Below, in pieces: positions 46,214 through 55,952 of a stretch of 64,000 nucleotides of DNA. Location of the stretch: assembly GCA_021784595.1 (NCBI GenBank), contig JAJYHT010000035.1:37651-101650 (forward strand), given 5' to 3'. This stretch comes from Bacillota bacterium (GTDB taxonomy: Bacteria; Bacillota; Sulfobacillia; Sulfobacillales; Sulfobacillaceae). The notes below the pieces were generated by a model, which had not been told where the DNA came from, searched no databases, and was given only the letters and a program-made list of their open reading frames with translations. Both the position numbers and the translations under genes were made by a program. Position 1 is the stretch's first letter. Each line of letters starts with the position of its first letter.

Positions 46214-46943
46214 GATTTCTCCTTGTAGCGGGAGCTCGAAATTGTCGGACATAGCCTAATTGAAGGGTATCGCCCCGGATATAGTTGGCGAGCAAAAACA
46301 ACTGATAACTCGTTAAATTTGTGGTAGAAGTCTTGGTAACCCCAAGCAGGCGGGAGGCAGCTATCGGACTGACCGAGGGTAGTCCTTGAACAATCTGCGA
46401 CAGCAATTTGACGGTGGCCCAGCCGTGACTATGACCATCGGGATAGCCTAATGTGGTTAACATCGCATCGGGAGTTTTGACCGAAGGCCAATGGTTGGTA
46501 TGATAATACAATGCGTTTAATACCATACCTAGATCGGCCGGGGTCAAGAAAAAATAACTGTGCACGGGTACTCCCGTGACTGAAGCAATGCTGACCGCAG
46601 CCTGTTTGGCATCTTCTCCTGATACGACCAAGTAAAGAGGAACGCCATCGATTCGGCTTTCTCCATTAATCGGCACCACGGTCAACACTTGCGATCTAGG
46701 CTCGACAACCGCCAAAAACCCCACAAAAGCAGGGCTGGCTGCAGTACCCTTGATCGCCACCAGAACCTTGGAGGGCTGATGTTCGTGAAGAGTAATAGGG
46801 CTGACCCTGGTAGGAATCCGCGTATGGAACAATAGGGACAGACCAATTAAGAGGGCCCCCACGCCCGCAAGCACTCCCATTATCCACAGTTGTCGTGTCG
46901 AGAAACCTTCTGAATTTCGCGGCATTGGCGGTCTTGTGACCAT
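46206..46943 (-). CDS. LytR/CpsA/Psr-like membrane-anchored protein, divergent
   Basis: 245 residues: a signal-anchor helix (about 18-40), then an extracellular domain resembling the LCP fold (VLTVVPINGESRIDGVPLYLV, SVTGVPVHSYFFLTPADL). LCP enzymes ligate polymers to peptidoglycan; their usual IPRDT-type arginine motif reads PINGES here, so catalysis is uncertain. Translationally coupled to the PIG-V gene, suggesting a joint role in surface glycan assembly. ATG 46943 has AAGGA at 8 nt. Confidence 0.6.
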   Translation of the reverse strand: MVTRPPMPRNSEGFSTRQLWIMGVLAGVGALLIGLSLLFHTRIPTRVSPITLHEHQPSKVLVAIKGTAASPAFVGFLAVVEPRSQVLTVVPINGESRIDGVPLYLVVSGEDAKQAAVSIASVTGVPVHSYFFLTPADLGMVLNALYYHTNHWPSVKTPDAMLTTLGYPDGHSHGWATVKLLSQIVQGLPSVSPIAASRLLGVTKTSTTNLTSYQLFLLANYIRGDTLQLGYVRQFRAPATRRNHG

Positions 46944-47083
46944 CGCTCCCATCCTTATAGTCAAAATGACTCTACACCCTAACGGTCCCTGCCACGTTGC
47001 CTATTGTACCAGGATTTAGAACATTGGGTTTTGGCAATCCCTAGAATCCCCCTAGCATACCCATTTACTGACAACTTGTTACC

Positions 47084-47929
47084 TTACTCCATTAATGCCA
47101 CGTTGTCATTCCACAGCACTCCGGCCAAGCGGGCCGACGGCGGACACTTGGCACGATACAGAAAGAGACGCGGTTGCAACGCTGCTTGATGCGAAAGAGT
47201 TTCCAGGTTGGCGATTCCCTTGACAATCCACCCATCCACCTGTTGCGTGGCCCTCTGAGCATCAAACCCTGCATAACGTGGATCAAAACCACCTTGTCCG
47301 GTTCCGGTATCCAAAATATGGTCCGCTACAGTACGAAAGCCCAACAGTTCCGCTTCAATCCGGGTTAAATCGTTCAAAAACGGCCTGCCCCGGACCAAGA
47401 GCCATATCTTATAGCCTCGGGCCTTAAGTGCAGTGACTACTTCGCGGTCAAATACTGCTTCGCCTGCATTGTCAGTAACATAGAGAATCGTCCCACCCTT
47501 AGGCACCTGATCAAAAAACCCTGCGATATCGTTTCGGCCAAACCCTTGTCCAATGGCCTGGTCAAGTTGGGTAAAGCTGTGAGTGGGATCGGCATTCAGC
47601 CCGGCATCAATAATGTTGCCGGCGGTAGCGTACAACATTCGACCTTCAATATTGTCTATCGCTAGGGGTTGACCATTCCAATAAGTTTGTGCGAGTTGAT
47701 TGGCTAGTTCGCGTTCCGCTCGGTAGGCATCATGAGTGTCAGTCAACAAGTTGACCTTGGTGTACATGGTACCGATGATATGGCCGGGATTGTCGGCATC
47801 ACCCCACAAGCCTGCGATGGATGCCAGCGTGTCAGCCATCACCGATCGCCAATTGTCTATCTTGCGATGCTGGACAGTCCGCATTAATTGTAGAGCAACG
47901 CAACTTGGACATTCTGGCTGTATTTGCAC
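47084..47929 (-). CDS. DUF89/ARMT1-like metal-dependent phosphatase
   Basis: 281 residues. The DUF89 pattern is complete: CPSCVALQLMRT at the start, ATAGNIIDAG, ILYVTDNAGEAVFD (Asp/Asn metal ligands) and VRGRPFLNDLTRIEAE. Members are damage-control phosphatases acting on sugar phosphates and related side products. Start GTG 47929 after AAAGGAG; the open frame continues to 47977 without support. Confidence 0.88.
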   Translation of the reverse strand: MQIQPECPSCVALQLMRTVQHRKIDNWRSVMADTLASIAGLWGDADNPGHIIGTMYTKVNLLTDTHDAYRAERELANQLAQTYWNGQPLAIDNIEGRMLYATAGNIIDAGLNADPTHSFTQLDQAIGQGFGRNDIAGFFDQVPKGGTILYVTDNAGEAVFDREVVTALKARGYKIWLLVRGRPFLNDLTRIEAELLGFRTVADHILDTGTGQGGFDPRYAGFDAQRATQQVDGWIVKGIANLETLSHQAALQPRLFLYRAKCPPSARLAGVLWNDNVALME

Positions 47930-48021
47930 CACGTCACTCCTTTTTTTACCTTCTTCAGATTGGATGATAATATGCATTATGGCAGAAAATTAAATGATTC
48001 GTTACAAGTGGGGGAGATGCG

Positions 48022-48645
48022 ATGTGCGGCCGTTTTTCTCTGGGCATGACAATAACACAAGCCCAACAGCTTTTTCCTTTTATGATTCGAGATCTTAAAG
48101 ATCTTTCTTCGTGGCAACCCCAATTCAACATCGCTCCCGGATCGGATGTGTTAACCCTAGTGGGCCGTTCCGATCAAGTATGGGGTGGCCTAGTGCGATG
48201 GGGATGGCCCGCTCCATGGAACACGTCTCAAGTCATAATCAACGCACGAATCGAGTCATTAGACGAAAAACCAAGTTTTCGCAATGCCCGCCGGGCGCTC
48301 GTGTTAGCCGACAGCTTTTACGAGTGGCACCAGCAATCAAAACAGCCCTACCGAATATTACCTAGCAATCAACCCCTGTTCCCCATAGCAGCCATTGTTC
48401 AAACCACCGCCACTGAACCAGCCCATCGGGTCATCCTGGTGACCAAAGCAGCCGATGAATCCACCAAAACCATCCACCCCCGGGTGCCACTCATATTGAC
48501 CCCAAAGGCCGCGTCGTTATGGTTAGCCGGTGATCGCCCACTAGCCAGCGAAAAGACAATTCGCCTCAATGCCATTCCTATAAGCCACGATGTCAACAAT
48601 GCCAGAACCAATAGTAAAGACTTGCACCGCCCAATGAGTGTGTAA
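48022..48645 (+). CDS. SRAP/HMCES-family abasic-site DNA crosslinking protein (YedK)
   Basis: 207 residues. Cys2 (MCGRFS) forms a thiazolidine crosslink with abasic sites in single-stranded DNA. Other family motifs: FNIAPGS, WGWPAPW, INARIESLDEKPSF and SFYEWHQ with the catalytic Glu. The usual HxRMP motif reads HPRVP. ATG 48022 follows GGGGGAG. Confidence 0.93.
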   Translation: MCGRFSLGMTITQAQQLFPFMIRDLKDLSSWQPQFNIAPGSDVLTLVGRSDQVWGGLVRWGWPAPWNTSQVIINARIESLDEKPSFRNARRALVLADSFYEWHQQSKQPYRILPSNQPLFPIAAIVQTTATEPAHRVILVTKAADESTKTIHPRVPLILTPKAASLWLAGDRPLASEKTIRLNAIPISHDVNNARTNSKDLHRPMSV

Positions 48646-48671
48646 AATATGATTCTTTCACATCTTTTCAG

Positions 48672-49349
48672 TTAGGAGGCCGAGGCACTTCCTTGCTGGA
48701 TGGTGACAGACAGTATGGTCACCGGATGAACGGGATAACTGTCTTCGCCCGTCAAGGGGTTTTTCGTCACCGCCCCACTGGCAATCGATTGCACCGTAGA
48801 CATCCCTGAGCTGACACGCCCTACCTCGGTATAGGTAGGCGTTTGGTTAAGATATTCACTTTGCGATCCCGTACACACAAAAAATTGGCTGCCATTGGTA
48901 TTGGGATTCCCTGAGTTGGCCATGGCCACAATCCCTGGTTGATAAGGAAATGAGATCGGCAGTTCGCCATTCCACTGGTAACCTGGACCGCCATTGCCAA
49001 TATTGTTGGGGTCACCCGTTTGAAACATAAACGGCTGTATCACCCGAAAAATTTTGTCGCCATTGAAAAAGCGATGCCGTGCCAAAAAGACAAAATTGTT
49101 GACCGCCACTGGATCGTGTTGGGTAAACAAATGGATGACAAAAGATCCTTTAGTCGTATCCACTGTAGCTTGATACACGTCAGACTTATTAATCGTTACG
49201 GGTGGCGGCGCAGACCACCGCAGGTTCCGGCCGCTCGCCACCACAGCGGGCTTAGGATGCGGATGAGTATTAGCCGCGCTGCCGCATCCTGATAAAACTA
49301 CCCCCAAGGATAACCCCACCACACTACTCCCGATTAGGTGTCGTTTCAT
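48672..49349 (-). CDS. Cyclophilin-type peptidyl-prolyl isomerase lipoprotein
   Basis: 225 residues. A lipobox LSGC (residues about 18-21) ends a short signal peptide, so it is anchored outside the membrane. Cyclophilin core: YQATVDTTKGSFVIHLF, FNGDKIFRVIQPFMFQTGDP, GIVAMANSGNPNTNGSQFF. It assists folding of exported proteins. The frame extends to 49520 without support; ATG 49349 fits the signal peptide. Confidence 0.92.
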   Translation of the reverse strand: MKRHLIGSSVVGLSLGVVLSGCGSAANTHPHPKPAVVASGRNLRWSAPPPVTINKSDVYQATVDTTKGSFVIHLFTQHDPVAVNNFVFLARHRFFNGDKIFRVIQPFMFQTGDPNNIGNGGPGYQWNGELPISFPYQPGIVAMANSGNPNTNGSQFFVCTGSQSEYLNQTPTYTEVGRVSSGMSTVQSIASGAVTKNPLTGEDSYPVHPVTILSVTIQQGSASAS

Positions 49350-49411
49350 AAGCAAAATTTTTTCACCCCAGTTAATATGATGTCGTCGCCATTGTACTCG
49401 GGGTTTTGTCG

Positions 49412-50605
49412 CTAGGCAAGCCTCTTTCGGATGGGCTGGCGGCGTAGGCTCTCCATGTGAACAATCCCCGCTATCGCCAAAAAGCTCAAGGCTGTTATGG
49501 TCACACCAGTCCATTGCCAATGACTCCAGGCCCAGCTTGCAATACCAGCGCCCAATGACCCGCCGATAAAATATGCCCCCATATATACAGTAGTGGAGCG
49601 CGCGCGGGCGTCCGGGCGCAAGGCATAAATACGTGACTGGTTAGAAATTTGTCCAGACTGCACACCTAAATCGAGCATCAAAATGCCGATAATAAGCGCC
49701 CATAAGCGACCGCTTAAGGCACTCATCCACAAAAACGCTGCGATCACCAATACAATGCTACCGGTGACGGTGATTCGAGGATCGCGGCGGTCGGCCCATC
49801 GGCCGGCAATGGGGGCGATCGATGCGCCTGCAATTCCAAGTAGTCCAAACAAGCCAATCAACGACGCCGTATAATGATACGGAGCCTCTCCCAGACGAAA
49901 CGTCAAGGTCGTCCAAAACGCGCTAAAAGCTCCAAACAGCGCTCCACCGGTTAAAGAAGCACGGTTCAATTCAGGTTCTTGCCGCATAAGAGGCACAATC
50001 GAGCCTAGCACAGCGCGATAGGAAGCATGTTGAGAATGCGGATTGGTGACAGGGAAGGTAACCCTCACTAGCACCGCCAATAGCAACATCAATATGGCAC
50101 CGAACACGTAAACAGTGCGCCATCCCCATGCGCCGCCAATCAGTCCACTTATTGTGCGCGCTCCTAATACGCCAATTAAAAGCCCGCTCATAACCATACC
50201 CACCACGCGCCCTCTAGACAGGTTATTCGCCAAGTCGGCCGCGACCGGCACAATAATTTGGGGCACTACAGTCACTGCTCCAAGAAAAAAACTAGCTAAG
50301 AGCAACCACCAAAAGCTATGGGCCAAAGCTACCACCAGGCTTGCCACCGCGATGATACCGAGCAAAACAATAATAAGACGGCGCCGTTCCAATAAATCGG
50401 CCAAGGGCACAAACGCGATCAAACCTACGGCGTATCCAACCTGAGTCACCATTGATACACTTCCAGCTGCCGCCGGGGTCACATGAAAAGTGTGCGCCAT
50501 CAACGACAACAATGGTTGGTTATACCAAAGATTAGCCACGCTGGCGCCGGTTGCAAACGCCATCACGACGATCAAACTGGGCGATAAAGACGATTTGTTG
50601 TCCAA
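49412..50605 (-). CDS. MFS transporter (YnfM/arabinose-efflux-like)
   Basis: 397 residues, 12 helices. Motif A is PLADLLERRRLIIVLL and its second-half counterpart AGRWADRRDPRITV. N-terminal ATGASVANLWYNQPLL recalls the DHA1 efflux group. TTG start after GGAAAGGA. Divergent from another MFS gene 48 bp away. Confidence 0.85.
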   Translation of the reverse strand: MDNKSSLSPSLIVVMAFATGASVANLWYNQPLLSLMAHTFHVTPAAAGSVSMVTQVGYAVGLIAFVPLADLLERRRLIIVLLGIIAVASLVVALAHSFWWLLLASFFLGAVTVVPQIIVPVAADLANNLSRGRVVGMVMSGLLIGVLGARTISGLIGGAWGWRTVYVFGAILMLLLAVLVRVTFPVTNPHSQHASYRAVLGSIVPLMRQEPELNRASLTGGALFGAFSAFWTTLTFRLGEAPYHYTASLIGLFGLLGIAGASIAPIAGRWADRRDPRITVTGSIVLVIAAFLWMSALSGRLWALIIGILMLDLGVQSGQISNQSRIYALRPDARARSTTVYMGAYFIGGSLGAGIASWAWSHWQWTGVTITALSFLAIAGIVHMESLRRQPIRKRLA

Positions 50606-50653
50606 TGGGGACGCATCCTTTCCGGCGGAACAAAATCTCCTCTATCCTGCCGA

Positions 50654-51874
50654 ATGTCACTTGATTGGTATAGACTAAAAGTCATGGCAAATCAACCATG
50701 TTCTGATCATTCGAGTGGGCATGACTATAATTTGTGGCACATTCTCATCAGTACTGGATTCAGTTCCCTGGCTGACCAAATCGGTCAACTGACCTTTGTA
50801 TGGAGCGCATTGAAACTGGGACATCATGGCCTTTATGTGGCTTTGGTATTAGGCGCATATACCGTACCGCTTTTGCTATTGATGCTGGTGGGCGGTTGGG
50901 TGGGAGACCGCTGGCCCCGGGGCACGCTCATTATCGCTAGTCTGGCTCTGGCCGTGCTGGCCTTCGTTATGAGCCAGATTGTCCTGAGTGCGGCGGTACT
51001 GATGGCAGGAGCCTTAACAGCGGGTCTGGCTGATAGTTTTCGGACCCCGGTAGGCCAGTCCATCATCGCGTTTGCTGTACCGTCGCACCAACTGCAATCG
51101 GCCAATCAACTGCGTCAAATTCGATTTCAGCTTACCCGACTGGCCGGTCCCGTCTTAGCCGGACTCCTCATCGCGCATTTTGGAGTTTCAGGCAGCTTTT
51201 TGAGCGCGTTCGCACTCTATTTCATTGGGGGCGCAAGCCTTTGGGGCAGCCGTTTGGAGTATCACCACAAAAAGCGGCAGACTCCAGGATTGCACAACGG
51301 GTTGAATCGCATTCGCCAGACTCCTGTGCTACTTTGGATGATGATATTTTTCGGCCTTTCCAATTTAGCCTGGTTTGGCCCTCTGCAGGCTACCATGCCC
51401 AGTATGGTTCGGGACGTGCTTCATGGTGGAGCCTTAGCCTATGGCATGGTCACTGCGGCATTTGGAGGCGGGTTGTTAACGGGCTCGTTGGTGTTAGGAC
51501 ACCTCCAGTTCCGAAACATCCCCAATGCAATGTTTGCCTTTATGACCACAAGCGACGTGATTTTGGCTTGTTCAGCGTTTACCCATGCCCTATGGGAGCT
51601 AGGATTGGTGCTTGGGGTGGGTGGACTGGTTTTTGCGCCCGCTGGAATTTTGTATAATACTTTCATTCAGCAGCGCGTGGGGTCTGACGGTCTAAGCCAG
51701 GTCTTTGCCGTGTCCAGTCTGTTTTTGCAGGGACTAGGCCCTCTGTCATTGGCCATTGTGGGAGGGCTAAGCTTTATATCTCCGCCCATCATCCTTATGT
51801 CGGCGGGAATAGCCGGCACCCTCGCGGATGGTTCAGGTTGGATCCTAATACATAGCAAGAAATGGGGAGGTTAA
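50654..51874 (+). CDS. MFS transporter (DHA3/enterobactin-exporter-like)
   Basis: 406 residues. The helix 1-2 region is TGFSSLADQIGQLTFVWSA and motif A is GWVGDRWPRGTLI; the proline/glycine-rich helices fit the DHA3 drug-efflux group. Start uncertain: ATG 50654 and ATG 50684 both lack a clear ribosome binding site. It ends 1 nt before the quinone reductase ATG. Confidence 0.82.
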   Translation: MSLDWYRLKVMANQPCSDHSSGHDYNLWHILISTGFSSLADQIGQLTFVWSALKLGHHGLYVALVLGAYTVPLLLLMLVGGWVGDRWPRGTLIIASLALAVLAFVMSQIVLSAAVLMAGALTAGLADSFRTPVGQSIIAFAVPSHQLQSANQLRQIRFQLTRLAGPVLAGLLIAHFGVSGSFLSAFALYFIGGASLWGSRLEYHHKKRQTPGLHNGLNRIRQTPVLLWMMIFFGLSNLAWFGPLQATMPSMVRDVLHGGALAYGMVTAAFGGGLLTGSLVLGHLQFRNIPNAMFAFMTTSDVILACSAFTHALWELGLVLGVGGLVFAPAGILYNTFIQQRVGSDGLSQVFAVSSLFLQGLGPLSLAIVGGLSFISPPIILMSAGIAGTLADGSGWILIHSKKWGG

Positions 51875-51875
51875 T

Positions 51876-52868
51876 ATGAAGGCAGTGGTGCTCGAGGAAT
51901 TTGGCGGTCCGGAAGTCTTAAAGCTTCGCGACGTCGAAACGCCCGAGATGGGGCCAGAAGATATTTTGATTCGCATCGCAGCAACAGCGCTCAATCGAGC
52001 GGATTTGCTTGAGCGTCAGGGCTTGTACCCTCCGCCTCCACCCAAGCCCAGATATCAAATTCCGGGGTTGGAGTGTTCTGGAACGGTCGTCGCCAAAGGC
52101 GATCGGGTCATCCATTTCGCACTAGGCGACCGGGTCATGGCACTGTTGCCAGGTGGCGGATATGCAGAATATGCAGCCGTACCTGAAGATATGGCATGGC
52201 TTGTGCCGGAGTCCCTAAGCTTAATTGAAGCGGCCGCGGTGCCCGAGGTGTTTTTAACCGCGTTCGATGCCCTATGGGACAAAGCGCAATTAATGCCTCA
52301 AGATGGCGTGCTGATTCATGCTGCGGCAGGAGGAGTTGGATCCGCAGCAGTGCAATTGGCGGTTGCCGCCGGGCTCCGGGTGGCGGCCACTGTGGGAACC
52401 AAAGAAAAACAGCAGTTCGTTTCTAGTTTGGGCGCCCATTGCACCATCAACTACCGGGAACAAGACTTTGCGGCGGAAGTCCAACAATGGTCCAAAGGGC
52501 AGGGAGTGCAAGCGGTGATTGACTTCATCGGCCAAAGCTATCTCGCTCGCAATCTTCAGTGCCTGGCCGCTGGCGGAACCTTAGTCATTGTGGGTACCTT
52601 AAGTGGTGCTGAGGTACCAGTCAATCTGAGTCAACTCCTGGGCAGAAGGCTAACCATTCGCGGTACGGCGTTACGGTCGCGGCCCCGCTACGAAAAAATG
52701 CGATTGATCCAAACGTTTGCCCAACGCACAGCAGCAGATTTTAACACGGGTCGTCTCAAACCCGTTATTGATCGCACTTTTGAACTGAGCGATGCCGGCC
52801 TGGCCCACCAGGTCATGGCGTCGAATCAAACCATAGGCAAAATCGTGCTTATCGTTGAGCATCCGTAA
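51876..52868 (+). CDS. NAD(P)H:quinone oxidoreductase, PIG3-like (zinc-free MDR)
   Basis: 330 residues. N-terminal GroES-like domain with ALNRADLLERQGLYPPPP, the PIG3-type loop, then the Rossmann part AAAGGVGSAAVQLAV. No zinc ligands. It reduces quinones or enones with NADPH. ATG 51876 after GGGGAGG, next to the MFS gene in the same operon. Its end overlaps the convergent DHH gene by 20 nt. Confidence 0.93.
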   Translation: MKAVVLEEFGGPEVLKLRDVETPEMGPEDILIRIAATALNRADLLERQGLYPPPPPKPRYQIPGLECSGTVVAKGDRVIHFALGDRVMALLPGGGYAEYAAVPEDMAWLVPESLSLIEAAAVPEVFLTAFDALWDKAQLMPQDGVLIHAAAGGVGSAAVQLAVAAGLRVAATVGTKEKQQFVSSLGAHCTINYREQDFAAEVQQWSKGQGVQAVIDFIGQSYLARNLQCLAAGGTLVIVGTLSGAEVPVNLSQLLGRRLTIRGTALRSRPRYEKMRLIQTFAQRTAADFNTGRLKPVIDRTFELSDAGLAHQVMASNQTIGKIVLIVEHP

Positions 52869-53736
52869 GCGCTGATTCGATCTTGTTCAATACCAGATCG
52901 ACAGTGAGGGGAGAGATAGACAGGCTTTCGGGCAACCGACCGCCCGCGGCCCGCGCATGGCCGCCACCAAGGAAATGAACTTCCATTAGCCGGGCGGCGT
53001 CAACCTTGGGCGAACTGCGGGCGGATAAGCGACCATCGGATTTGACGAACACCACTAAATCACATCCGCCGGCCAGCAAAGCGTGGGCCACTTCGTTGAC
53101 CGGCCCCTCAGTTTCCAAGTATATGCCCGCTACGCGCAGGGAACCTATGGTCCGCATGCGAGCAGCGTCCAGATGGGTTGATATAAAGGTCCGTTCCTCA
53201 AGGATGACTGCGGCCAATTGGCTGGCTTCGTCAGGAGTCAGTGGACTCCATCCTGACAGAAAGCGCTGCTGATACCAGCTAAATCCCCTTGCATAAAACA
53301 AGCGATTCAAATCTTGGCCTTCCAAATGATGGGGTCGCCATAAATCGTAATGCTCAACCGTAGAGATCAGACGGTCCCACTCCTGCGACGCCTTCATCCA
53401 CCCTTGTTGGACCGCAAATGAATACATGAGATGCGCGCCAGACCGAGACATATCGATTGTCGCTTTCGTATCGTCTCTTAGCGGCAGGGCAGTTTGATGA
53501 TGGTCGAGGACGTGAATAATTTTGGAACGATAAGATGTCCATTTTATGACAGGAATCGAAACATCGGCTAGATAGATGGATGCGTCGCCCGCCAAACCGT
53601 CTATCGCATCAGTGACGCGGTCCGGCTCGCAGAAGAGAGGCCTCAAGCCGCACTGGATACCAATTAGGGCGGCAGTCGCTCCATCAAGGCAATGTTGGTG
53701 CGTAATCAATATTCCATGGCGATTATTTTCTTCCAC
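52849..53736 (-). CDS. DHH/DHHA1 phosphoesterase family protein
   Basis: 295 residues. The metal site includes LITHQHCLDG (in place of the usual SHxxPDGD), YLADVS and the eponymous IHVLDHHQT. The DHHA1 domain ends with GGGHARAAGG. Candidates are oligoribonuclease/pAp phosphatase-like activity; the altered first motif makes the substrate unclear. No other DHH gene is near. Confidence 0.85.
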   Translation of the reverse strand: MEENNRHGILITHQHCLDGATAALIGIQCGLRPLFCEPDRVTDAIDGLAGDASIYLADVSIPVIKWTSYRSKIIHVLDHHQTALPLRDDTKATIDMSRSGAHLMYSFAVQQGWMKASQEWDRLISTVEHYDLWRPHHLEGQDLNRLFYARGFSWYQQRFLSGWSPLTPDEASQLAAVILEERTFISTHLDAARMRTIGSLRVAGIYLETEGPVNEVAHALLAGGCDLVVFVKSDGRLSARSSPKVDAARLMEVHFLGGGHARAAGGRLPESLSISPLTVDLVLNKIESALTDAQR

Positions 53737-53826
53737 GATGTCACCTCTTGATCAGTATCACCGCCATCCTACCACGAAATACCACAGAGCAGATGTATAC
53801 TAGGAATCAGTGGGGTGAGAAATCGG

Positions 53827-54012
53827 ATGGAATCAGATAAGCATCAGCCAACCCAAAATCGGTCTGTGCATTTTTGCGCCACCTGCCAATGGATTCAACA
53901 TCGGGGTCCAGGCCTTTTTGTATGCTCTCGACTAGGATGGCAAACCAAACCACGCTATGTGTTCTCCTGCTGGTCCCCTAGAGATCGCTGGCGCGAGCGT
54001 GCTAGTCGATAG
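53827..54012 (+). CDS. Small four-cysteine protein
   Basis: 61 residues from ATG 53827 (upstream GGGGTGAG). The core is CATCQWIQHRGPGLFVCSRLG followed by one more Cys (FSCW); the C-x2-C...C...C pattern suggests a zinc or Fe-S site. Motif run abbreviated: CATCQW and FVCSRLG. No relatives recognised. Its 3' end overlaps the convergent secreted-protein gene. Confidence 0.6.
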   Translation: MESDKHQPTQNRSVHFCATCQWIQHRGPGLFVCSRLGWQTKPRYVFSCWSPRDRWRERASR

Positions 54013-54274
54013 GTTCGATGCGGGTAGCCCAAAATACCTGCCCTTTCAAGGACCCCACCATCCGGACGCGCGATCCCGCCGAAAGGAAGTCAGTGCCGAC
54101 AACTTGGGTCCGCGGGGTGGTCTGAATTGTCATCAGCGGTGACGAGGTGAAACTGCTAAAGGCGAGGAATCTACGTGCATCGCGCGAATTGCCTTGCACG
54201 GTTCCACTGGTCAGTAGTGTGGCTCCCAACACGAATACTACTAAGGCGCGACGAGAACGCGAGTGCGTCTTCAT
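54002..54274 (-). CDS. Small secreted or membrane-anchored protein
   Basis: 90 residues: signal peptide (THSRSRRALVVFVLGATLL, cleavage near SGTVQG), then a compact beta-rich region ending SLKGQVFWATRIEPID that looks like an OB-type or DUF5666-like fold. Start ATG 54274 with AAGGG at proper distance; the in-frame ATG at 54283 is too close. Function unknown. Confidence 0.6.
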   Translation of the reverse strand: MKTHSRSRRALVVFVLGATLLTSGTVQGNSRDARRFLAFSSFTSSPLMTIQTTPRTQVVGTDFLSAGSRVRMVGSLKGQVFWATRIEPID

Positions 54275-54551
54275 TTTTGCCATCCCTTCGAGAGGTATCG
54301 AATGCGTGATCAATTCGCGAAAGCGAGTGTGTTTTCCTGCTGCACAAGCTGAAGGTGGGATTAAAAGTTCTTGCCTGAACCAACCTTTTGTATTGTATTC
54401 CAACAAGCCTTCAGCCGGGACTTAAGAGCACATCGGCCCAATCCGCGCAGCCCTCCTATGGCATGGGCGCGCGGACCAGTTGTCCAGGAATCACTCTTAT
54501 CCTGCTAAAAGACTGCCATCGCACAACTAGGCAATACACCTTAAACTTTGG

Positions 54552-55781
54552 TTATTGTGCGCTTTTGACCTTTTGAATAAATAGAGATCCGAGCACAAAA
54601 TATAAGAAGGTCACGATAAACAACATGCGATAGGCCATGGACAAGTGAACAATGGAAGCCAAAGGAGTCACCAAGGCCCCCGCAATCAGGCCGGCCCCGA
54701 CTTGGGCCAAATTGAAGGAGGCTTGCCACAAACCCATACTCCGTCCTTCCGAACGCCCTGGCGGTAAGACGTCTACGGCCAAAGCCCAGTCGGTGGACAT
54801 ATAGATGCCGTACCCGAATCCAAACACGGTACCCATAACTAGGATCACCCCAATACTGTTGGTAAACACAAAGACCAGCGCCGTCATTCCCATTAGTAGG
54901 CCCCCAATAACTACCATGGCCTTGCGTTTTTGCAGACGATCACTCAGCCAGCCCGCTGCTAGCACGGAGAGCAAAGAACCCAATGTGAGAAGTGCCAGAA
55001 TATCGAACACGACAGACTCTGGGTTGGCAATCCCAACCGTGAATTTTAAATAGTAAAACAGATAATTTTCCAATGTGGCAAACCCCAACATCACCAAAAG
55101 CCGGGTGCCAAACACCCACCAGAAATCGGGGTGCTGGCGAGGGGAAATCCACATGTCGCGCAGCCAATGTTTTGGCGCACCTTCAAAGTCGAGATCACGC
55201 GAATCGGTTTCGTGTACGCCCCACTGGGTGACCGCCCATCCGGCCACCAGGAATGCAGCCATGGCCCAATAGACCGTAGTATCACCCAACAATCGCGGCA
55301 ATAGCGCCCCAAAAATGATGGCAAACTGCGTCATAAAGCCCATAAAACCCGAGGCCAAACCACGTTGATCATGATTAACCAAATCGGGTATCAGAGCCTG
55401 ATATGCGGCCTGCGCCAAATTCGAAGAAAATTGCACGACCATATAACCGCCCACAAAGAGCCAAAAGTCGCGACCTGCGTACCCCATCATTAAAAGACCC
55501 AGGATATTGCCAGCGGTGCCCCAAAAAATGTAGGGGCGGCGCCGACCCCAGCGATGCCGCAACCGGTCACTGATAAGCCCTCCCCAGGGCTGAACGAAAG
55601 TCGCCACAAGAGAGCCGATGATGACCAATACTGATAGAACACTGGTAGAGTGTTGCTTTCCGACCAGGAACAGCACTTCGCGGGGAACCACAATAATAAT
55701 TAGGGCAGTCCATTGGACATTGGACGTAAACCAATAGAAACTCAAAAAGACATTTTGCAGCAATGATAGTCGACGCTTCAT
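54552..55781 (-). CDS. MFS transporter, SLC45/GPH-like
   Basis: 409 residues, 12 helices. GGLISDRLRHRWGRRRPYIF is the R-x-G-R-R-R-P motif typical of the SLC45/GPH sugar-permease group, repeated as GWLSDRLQKRKAMVV in the second half. A sugar or glycoside substrate is plausible. ATG 55781. Confidence 0.82.
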   Translation of the reverse strand: MKRRLSLLQNVFLSFYWFTSNVQWTALIIIVVPREVLFLVGKQHSTSVLSVLVIIGSLVATFVQPWGGLISDRLRHRWGRRRPYIFWGTAGNILGLLMMGYAGRDFWLFVGGYMVVQFSSNLAQAAYQALIPDLVNHDQRGLASGFMGFMTQFAIIFGALLPRLLGDTTVYWAMAAFLVAGWAVTQWGVHETDSRDLDFEGAPKHWLRDMWISPRQHPDFWWVFGTRLLVMLGFATLENYLFYYLKFTVGIANPESVVFDILALLTLGSLLSVLAAGWLSDRLQKRKAMVVIGGLLMGMTALVFVFTNSIGVILVMGTVFGFGYGIYMSTDWALAVDVLPPGRSEGRSMGLWQASFNLAQVGAGLIAGALVTPLASIVHLSMAYRMLFIVTFLYFVLGSLFIQKVKSAQ

Positions 55782-55952
55782 TATGCATTACCCCTTTAAA
55801 AGAGCTATGGTGCTCCTGGCTAAATTCAACGAATAGGACAATTCTTCCTGCACTCTCGCCCTCGTTCAACAAGACTTTTTCGCGCTCTATTGGGTTGGGA
55901 TCGTCCAGGACAATCGGGTATAATGACCAGAGACTGGTAAAGGGGGATATTT

